From Chromera velia (lineage: Eukaryota > Sar > Chromeraceae), in NCBI GenBank assembly GCA_018398765.1, contig JAHBMJ010004573.1, positions 63,119 through 77,966 on the forward strand: 14,848 nt of DNA, read 5' to 3'. A program made the position numbers and the translations under genes. The notes below the pieces were generated by a model. It was not told the DNA's origin and ran no database searches. It saw nothing but the letters and a program-made list of their open reading frames with translations. Shown piece after piece: positions 9,185-14,848 of this stretch (position 1 is the first letter of the stretch; every line of letters begins with the position of its first letter).

Positions 9185-9985
9185 CTGTCACGCTTTCTTT
9201 CCTCACAGAAGAAACGGACGACCGCGGCTTCGACACAAAGAGCAATCCCCTTCCCTCCTTCTGGTCTCTTTTGGGACCCTCCCGGTGATCGGCCTTCCTC
9301 CTCCCTTGTCAACTCATCTTATCGCACAACGGAGAAACCACGAACCTGACTCACTACGGCAGAAGCGCCATCGTGGATGTACAAATACAAATCTCACAAA
9401 AATAAAAATAAAGGTCTGCCACAGAACTCCTTCACCTTTTTCTGCCTCCGCTTCTTCTGTTCCGGCCGCTGCATGAGCAATCAGAGCCTACCTAGATCAG
9501 ACCAGAATGGACGACAATTAAGTGGAAGAAATGTCAAAAGCAACGAAGAGTTTCAGACTGATCGACGTTGCATGCATGATCGAAAAGTGGATGAAACGAC
9601 GATGAACGACGTCACCGCATCTTTCTGAAGGCCCATGCAGGGTGCCGGGGCCCAGACAAACACATTGAAAGGCCCCCCACACGCCCTGGGTGGTCGCGTG
9701 GTCGCGGACCCCGGCCGGCATTAATTTTCCAGAGACGGCATGCAAGGACAGCTTGGCAGTGCTGTTGGCACCATGTTGGCACCAAAAGTGACATTCCTTG
9801 AGCAGTTCTAACATGTTCTAACTGAGCTGCAGCGGACTCCAGGAGGGAAGAGAACTCGGAAGTGGCCTCATGCATCAACAATCTGCGTCTTAGCAAAGAA
9901 ATTCCCACCCAGAGGTTGTCAGTCGGCATTCTGCCGCACACATTTTATGCAAAAGACCCTGCTGCACCGTCTACCAGGGAAGTCC
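9185..9985. promoter_or_regulatory. Divergent intergenic region between the CCCH and PPR genes
   Basis: This 801-bp stretch separates the two predicted start codons and must hold the promoters and 5' untranslated parts of both genes. No TATA box or named factor site was recognised. It contains an A-rich AATAAAAATAAAG near 9397-9411, a tandem 11-bp duplication at 9763-9784, and next to it CAGTTCTAACATGTTCTAACTG (first half 9801-9811), which is both a direct repeat of GTTCTAAC and a near-palindrome. These are possible regulator sites. A short minus-strand open stretch starting at 9474 (MQRPEQKKRRQKK) might be an upstream exon of the CCCH gene. Confidence 0.5.
9763..9784. repeat. Tandem 11-bp duplication TGTTGGCACCA
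   Basis: Two exact adjacent copies at 9763-9773 and 9774-9784, about 200 bp before the predicted PPR start codon. The TTGGCA core resembles a half-site, but no factor can be named. Confidence 0.6.
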
Positions 9986-12241
9986 ATGTCCCGTTTCGCT
10001 GGCTGCGTTGCAGTGCTCCTCCTTCTCCTGAAGGGAGGAGAAGCTTTCATTTTCTGTGGACACACACGACGAAGATTTCCATCATTGTATGCACGAACTC
10101 TTCGGGAGCGCCTGTCTTCATGTGGTGAGTTTTAGAAGTCAACCGTCTACTTTTTTTTTCTTCTCGCTCGTGTTGCAGAGAGGACTTCTGCTCTTTGCAC
10201 GCTAAGTTGCGTTGTCCTTCTGGACTGAATCTTTTGAGGAAGCTCACTGTCTCCTGCGCTTTGTGTGTGTGCACCTCCGAGTGTGCAGGACTAGAGCGGG
10301 TCTCTCTACCGCAGGAGACGGCAATCACGGAGACGGGGGAACGCCCTCGGAAGGGAAGAGGAAAGCAGGGAGGGAGACGAAGAAACGAGGAGAGAGTGTT
10401 GGAATCAAAGACGAACCCACTAGATGGGGAGCCGGGATCAGTGCCCAGCAAGGCGAGAAAACGGTTTCTCCATGCGGGGAAACAGTACGAGACGGATGCT
10501 CACCGTTTCCGTTCCCTTTTCTTCAGCCGTCTCCAGAAAACCTTGCAGTCGCCTGAAGATCCATTCAATCGGGATGCAAAGAAAGATCGCGTCCTTACAA
10601 TCATTTTAGACATTCTTGATCTTTCCCATGGAGACATTCCAGAATCCTGCAGGGACACAGACGAAGAAGGAGAAGAAATGGACGAAGACGCAACCTTTGG
10701 AACCGCCCCTCTGACTCTGCGAGATTACACGACACTCATTCAGGCAGCAGGAAAAGTGGGGGCTTGGGAGGTGGCGCAGGACGTGAAGGATGAGATGGAA
10801 GTTGAAGGAGTAGATCCGGATGCGTTTGTCTACACGGCACTCATCACTGCGGCGGCACGAGTAAAAAATACGGGAAAGGCGTTTTCGTTGCTGAAGGTCG
10901 GCGAACTATTGAAAGGCGCCTTCACCTGCCTGCCTGCCTTCTTTTTCGGTGTGGGTGTTCTTCCTCTGCTTAGCTTCTCCCCTCAGTCATGTCTCCAAGT
11001 GTTGTTCACCTCTCTCCCCCTGTTCACCGCACTCTGTGTCCCTCTCTTCTGCCAGAGTCACCTGGTTCCCTCTGTACAGGAGCCTTCCACCTTTGCGTTT
11101 CTCGTACCGGCCCCGTGCTTCGTCTGTCGAGTCGCTTCGAGAATGATGGTGTGTTGCCCTAATTTCTTTCGCTGTGTCTTGTGGGCTGCTGCTTCTCCCA
11201 GGAAATGGAGGCGAAAGGGCTTGAACCGAACGAGCATACCTTCAATGCGCTCATGAACGCTTGCTCTGACAAGAAGGATGTGGTGGGTGAGTGAGTGAGT
11301 GAGTGAGTGAGTGAGTGAGTGAGTGAGTGAGTGAGTGAGTGAGTGAGTGAGTGAGAGTGAGTGAGTGAGTGAGTGAGTGAGTGTGTGTGAGAGAGAGAGT
11401 GAGTGAGTGTGTGTGAGTGGGAGAGAGAGAGAGAGAGAGGGAGAGAGTCAATGAGGCCTGCCCGTTTCGTTTCTTCACTTCTGCTTACTTTCCGTTCTTT
11501 CATTTCCCCAACCCCCCTCCTCGAGCACGCTGGTTTCCCCGTCTCTCTTTCTTACATATTTCTCCCTGGGGATCCATTTTAATGAAGCTCCGGGTTCACG
11601 AGGGTCCTAAGCTCTTTTTTTCTTTTCTCTTTCTTGTTTATCCTTTTCTTTCTTCAAGCAGGGCTTTCACCAATTCCTTTTCTGCCTTGCTGACGAATCC
11701 GAGAGAGCAAGAGATGCGGCCTCGTTCCTTTGTTGCCTGCTTCCTCGCTTTCTTACAACAGTGGTCCGCAAAAGCTGAATGTCTGCTCCTTCCTTTCGTG
11801 CGTCGAGGAAGCGGAGTCATCATGCTTTGCTTCTCTGCGTATAATGAGACGCACGTTTCTGCCGTTCCTGCCGCCTTTCTGAAAGGATTGGTGATCGTCA
11901 CGTCACTGACTATTCTCTAATTTCCACTCGCAGGCCTCGGTAAAGAAACTGATGAAGCAGAAGAGCATACAGGGTTCTGTGTGGACCGAAGTGGGCGCCA
12001 TCAACGCTTGTGCGCGGACAGGAAATGTGGAGAAAGCTGTGGAGATCCTGCAGGAATTGGAGGAAAGGATGGGGAGGTCAAGAGAGACGGGAAGGGGGGA
12101 GGGAGGTGACTCGGATCTGTCGAAGTCTCTTCTTGTTGCGTACAACTCCGTTCTTTGCGTGTGCCAGCGGGCAGGACGGTGGCAGGATGTCAGCCTCTTT
12201 GCTTCTCTTTTTTTTGGTTCGATGAGTGAGTGTGTATGAGT

Positions 12242-12278
<37 letters not shown>

Positions 12279-14183
12279 CATGTGGGCATGCGGACAGGCA
12301 ACCGGGAAGCATCACTTCAGCAGTGTTTTTGTCCTGTCTCACACACAGATGCACAAAAGTGGGAGATGAGCTAGAGAGTTAGAGTTTTATCTACAGGGAG
12401 CACATGCAGAGAATTTCTTGGGTTTGTTTCTTCTGTTTTGCTGGATTTTCGATAGGAGGTTCTGCGTCTTTCGTGTTTTGTTGCCTTCCCTCACAGCCGC
12501 GCGGCCCTCCTTCTTCCTGTTCTTGTCGCTCCGCCCGTCTTCCGCATTTCTTTGTTGACAGGCTGTTTCCAGCGTGCAGCTGTTGTGTGCAGAAAGGCTT
12601 TTTGCAGTAACTGGTGAAATTTTGCCGAATGAAAGAGCGTTCCTCACAACCGCGTTCTTGGCACAGTCGTCAAGAGAATCGAAGAATTGACTGAAGAAGC
12701 AATTGGTGCACAAATACAATGAATGAATGCATGGCATGAAAGAAACCATTTTTGCTTGCTTGCAGGCAATTTACGTCTTTGAGAAGCTCCGGAGACGGAA
12801 GGACGTAGAACCGGATGCCGTCTCGTTCTGTTCCATGCTGGGGGCATGTGAACGGGGGGGGAATCCACGGGTGGGTGGGACAGTGCTCATTTTCTCTCTC
12901 ACTTACCTCTACATTCTTTTGGTCTGCATCTTTCGTTTTTCCTTTGTATCAATATAATCTTGTTGGTCTCTTGCCCTTTCTCCTCCCTCAAGAGTAGATA
13001 TTCCTTGATCCGTTTTTTCATCTCAAGTTGCCTGGCAGCCTATTTATTTTTCTCTTCTTTTGCCCTCTGGGACTCCGAGTCTCCCCCTCCATCTTTCCCT
13101 CCCCTTCTCTTCTTGAGTGTGCCTGCAGGAAGTGCGCGAGCTCTTTCAATGGATCAGAAAAGAAAAACCTGAAATTTGCGACACGGTGAGAAAGGAAGGA
13201 AAGCAGCAGTTGGTTGCTTTTTTTCTTTCTGTTGTGCATTTCTTGCACGGAAGAACGAAAGGCCTGGAGGAATCTAACGAGAAGCATTCCTGTCCCTTCC
13301 GTTCTCCATCTCTATGTCGTCTCGTGGCCTCAGCGCAGCTCTGTCATTCCCCTTTCCTCCAGGCATCGTCGCTCAGTCCCACCTTTGTCCTCACTCTGTC
13401 TCTCTGTCTGGCCGCATGTCTGCGCCGCACATCCAGCCGATCGTCTTTCGTTTTGTTTCCTTCTTTCGGGGAACCGAGAGATTGATCAAATAACGTGAAT
13501 TCAGGCAGCGCACCTCGACCCTCTCCTGCATGGGACGTCTATTCCTAGATTTGCTCGATGCAATCGTAGGCCAAGGAAACAAAGAAAAGCCTCAGTGACG
13601 AAGTTTTTCATATTCGATTCCTGCCCCTCTCCACCATGATTGAATTCATTGTCTTTGGTTTGCGCCTAGAGAGCAGAAAGAGGACAAGAGGTCGAAACAA
13701 GTGGTGGAATAGGAAGGACCAAACAAGACTCTCTTTCTCACTGCCGACCGTTTTCTCTGGCAAAAACGCTCTCTGTGTACAGATGAGATAGATGGCACAG
13801 CTCAGCTTTCCGTTCAACGCTTCCGTGACTCCAGGAATTCGTAAGTTATCCGCCCTTTCATTTCCTCGGCAGGTTAGCTACACCATCGCAATGAGAGCGG
13901 CACTGCAAGAAAACGATTCGGAAACGGTGGTGGAACTGTTCGAGGAAGCAGAGGAAAAAGGGGTGAGCAGAAAATAAAGGGGAAAGATTCACACTCACTC
14001 ACGTAGTCAACGCTTTGTCGTCCTCCACAGAGTCCACTTCGGTCAAAAATAGGCGCGCATATCTGATCGGTCAATGAAATGTACCGTCGGCTTGATCAGT
14101 CGAGAACCTTCGGATGATTCGTTTCATAGGGAGGTGCTCCGGTTTCCTCTGTGTCTTTTTTTGCAGGAATTCGTGTGTGTGTT

Positions 14184-14233
<50 letters not shown>

Positions 14234-14555
14234 TGTGTGTCTGTGTGTCCATCGCAGATGCATTCGCATTTGTTGACTCTTTCGGGAAGCCGCCCTCCAG
14301 TCTCTCTGCGTGTGCCTCCCGAACTCCCCACCCTTTCCCCCTTCGTCTCCGTACTTTCCTTCCCTTCTCTTAATGCTCTTTTGCCTGCTGCCTCCTTCCC
14401 TCAAACTTTGCCTCTTTTGCTTTCCCTCTCCCTCCTTGTGCCCTGCCTGCTTGGGTTTGCATTTGCAGGTGAAGATCGACGGTCCGTTGGCGAATTGCGT
14501 CTTCAGGGCTCTCCAGAAGTTGAAGAGGGTCGCGACGGCACTGGATCTCGTGGAG
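9986..14555 (+). CDS. Plastid-targeted pentatricopeptide-repeat (PPR) protein, partial (3' end beyond window)
   Basis: Exons: 9986-10124, 10181-10896, 11202-11282, 11934-12188, 12766-12870, 13129-13185, 13873-13962, 14469-14555 (510 codons so far). All joins keep one frame; intron 1 is phase 1, the other seven phase 0. Residues 1-20 form a signal peptide (five Leu, then GGEA) followed by FIFCGHTRRRF: Phe at +1 and a basic stretch, as in bipartite leaders for complex red plastids. Residues about 50-220 are a charged linker. From about 225, PPR units follow: TLRDYTTLIQAAG, FVYTALITAAARV, HTFNALMNACSDK, VWTEVGAINACART, AYNSVLCVCQRAG, VSFCSMLGACERGG, VSYTIAMRAALQE and an eighth. PPR proteins bind organellar RNA one base per repeat; the target here is unknown. 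One unit has an insert rich in Gly/Arg/Ser. ATG9947 is an in-frame alternative, but it would bury the signal peptide. No catalytic or DYW domain is seen before the window ends. Confidence 0.85.
10125..10180 (+). other. Intron 1 of the PPR gene, 56 nt, with a tandem acceptor
   Basis: The donor is TGTG|GTGAGT and a pyrimidine tract leads to TTGCAGAG|AGG. Two adjacent AGs are available. Only the second (ending at 10180) joins the leader frame to the PPR frame as GAG GAC TTC; use of the first shifts the frame into a TGA. It is far shorter than the other introns here (305-687 nt). It splits the signal/transit leader from the body of the protein. Confidence 0.65.
10897..11201 (+). other. Intron 2 of the PPR gene, 305 nt
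   Basis: The donor is CTGAAG|GTCGGC and the acceptor CTTCTCCCAG|GAAATG, phase 0. The join restores SLLKEMEAKGLEPN, a standard PPR second helix. The donor departs from GTRAGT at position 3. The interior is pyrimidine-rich and has no long repeats. Confidence 0.75.
11283..11933 (+). other. Intron 3 of the PPR gene, begins in a (GTGA)n array
   Basis: The donor that keeps the frame is GATGTG|GTGGGT and the acceptor CACTCGCAG|GCCTCG, phase 0, 651 nt. The join gives ACSDKKDVASVKKLM, consistent with a PPR unit. The donor is followed at once by about 23 GTGA copies, each looking like a consensus donor GTGAGT. Confidence 0.7.
11287..11447. repeat. (GTGA)n array grading into GT/GA repeats
   Basis: Seventeen GTGA copies (11287-11354), a GA interruption, then six more copies (11357-11380), followed by mixed GT and GA repeats up to about 11447. 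It starts 4 bases into intron 3 of the PPR gene. The opposite strand gives a spurious Ser-Leu-Thr-His repeat frame. Confidence 0.95.
12189..12765 (+). other. Intron 4 of the PPR gene
   Basis: The donor is CAGGAT|GTCAGC and the acceptor GCTTGCTTGCAG|GCAATT, phase 0, 577 nt. The join GRWQD|AIYVFEKL restores a PPR second helix. A (TG)n then (CG)n run lies near its start at about 12231-12280. Confidence 0.75.
12231..12280. repeat. (TG)n(CG)n alternating purine-pyrimidine tract
   Basis: About 30 bp of TG repeat runs into GCGCGCGC and then a mixed GCATGTGGGCATG. Alternating purine-pyrimidine tracts with CG ends favour left-handed Z-DNA. It is intronic and in the TG orientation on the sense strand. 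Confidence 0.9.
12871..13128 (+). other. Intron 5 of the PPR gene, 258 nt
   Basis: The donor is CCACGG|GTGGGT and the acceptor GTGCCTGCAG|GAAGTG, phase 0. The exon before it (12766-12870) is exactly 35 codons, the canonical PPR repeat length. The join GGNPR|EVRELF continues the repeat. Confidence 0.75.
13186..13872 (+). other. Intron 6 of the PPR gene, 687 nt
   Basis: The donor is GACACG|GTGAGA and the acceptor TTCCTCGGCAG|GTTAGC, phase 0. It joins EICDT to VSYTIAM, exactly at a boundary between PPR units. The interior is pyrimidine-rich in its first half, and no exon is needed in it to complete a repeat. Confidence 0.7.
13963..14468 (+). other. Intron 7 of the PPR gene, with a (TC)n(TG)n compound repeat
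   Basis: The donor is AAAGGG|GTGAGC and the acceptor GCATTTGCAG|GTGAAG, phase 0, 506 nt. The join EEKG|VKIDGP completes a 35-residue PPR unit. The compound repeat at 14185-14240 lies in its centre. Confidence 0.75.
14185..14240. repeat. Compound (TC)n(TG)n microsatellite
   Basis: About 32 bp of TC repeat is followed directly by about 24 bp of GT repeat, inside intron 7 of the PPR gene. The opposite strand frames (RERE, HTHT) are artefacts. Confidence 0.95.
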
Positions 14556-14786
14556 GTGCGTGTTTTCTTTCCTGTGTATCGGTGATCGACCATGGAATGT
14601 TCTGGAATTTATAGGCTTTTTAGTTCACGTCTTCCGGGTGTCTCTCGTCCACTTTGACTATTCAGGCGGTTTCTTCTTCCTGTTTTTGGTTGAGACGCGG
14701 GGAATGAATGGGAGGAGGTCTTTCCCCTTTCTTGTGGTTACGAAAAAGAAAGAATCAGTTGACGGTTTATGTGTGAGCTCTGCCTT

Positions 14787-14836
<50 letters not shown>

Positions 14837-14848
14837 TGTGTGTGTCTG
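14556..14848 (+). other. Start of intron 8 of the PPR gene, running off the window
   Basis: The donor is GTGGAG|GTGCGT after a phase-0 codon. No further PPR-like exon is seen before the right edge. The last 60 bases are again a (TC)n(TG)n compound repeat (14786-14848), which may extend beyond the window. Confidence 0.6.
14786..14848. repeat. (TC)n(TG)n compound microsatellite at window edge
   Basis: A TC run from about 14786 to 14802 is followed by TG repeats with single CTG interruptions to the end. It has the same motif and order as the repeat in intron 7, in the same orientation. Confidence 0.95.

Noticed and set aside
9209-9288. Strong plus-strand acceptor followed by a 25-codon protein-like stretch (ETDDRGFDTKSNPL...)
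   Set aside because: Its upstream exon would have to lie antisense to the well-supported CCCH exons. It more likely falls in the 5' untranslated part of the CCCH gene on the other strand.
9612-9941. 109-codon minus-strand frame in the divergent intergenic region
   Set aside because: It has no recognisable domain, no phase-compatible join to the CCCH gene was found, and its position suits promoter sequence better.
11159-11503. Minus-strand Ser-Leu-Thr-His repeat protein
   Set aside because: It is a direct translation of the (GTGA)n microsatellite in an intron of the PPR gene.

Overview
This is a nuclear window from a eukaryote. Two intron-containing protein genes lie head to head, the introns carry long simple-sequence repeats, and the left third holds a hAT-like miniature transposon. 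The likely source is a photosynthetic alveolate of the chromerid type (Chromera-like), with another alga bearing a complex red plastid as the alternative. This is an inference from three things: a triple CCCH zinc-finger protein with RYKTKMC/KTRPC lead-ins as in alveolates, a PPR protein that starts with a signal peptide followed by a basic transit-like stretch with Phe at +1, and GT-AG introns of roughly 300-700 nt with TGCAG-type acceptors.

Layout. 1-1800: the margin of an upstream region, with a possible exon end at 1-132, an AT-rich island (about 340-1180) with short tandem repeats and a 216-bp hAT-type MITE with an exact 8-bp target duplication, then a possible plus-strand terminal exon followed by AATAAA. 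1800-5759: a gene-poor stretch of alternating pyrimidine-rich and purine-rich blocks with CA, CA/GA and ATCC microsatellites; no gene here is well supported. 5760-9184 (minus): a three-exon gene for a 927-residue CCCH zinc-finger protein with a long Pro/Gly/Ala/Gln/RGG-rich tail. 9185-9985: an 801-bp divergent intergenic region. 9986 to the right edge (plus): at least eight exons of a pentatricopeptide-repeat (PPR) protein, cut off by the window end.

Both genes encode probable RNA-binding proteins. The CCCH protein would act on nuclear or cytosolic RNA. The PPR protein is predicted to go through the secretory route to a complex plastid, to act on organellar transcripts. They share one intergenic region, so co-expression is possible but not shown. 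The most unusual structural signal is that two introns begin inside tetranucleotide microsatellites, (GTGA)n and (GGTT)n, which turn one 5' splice site into long arrays of donor-like copies. In the PPR case only the first, imperfect copies keep the reading frame. The intronic dinucleotide repeats also all read TG, never CA, on the sense strand.
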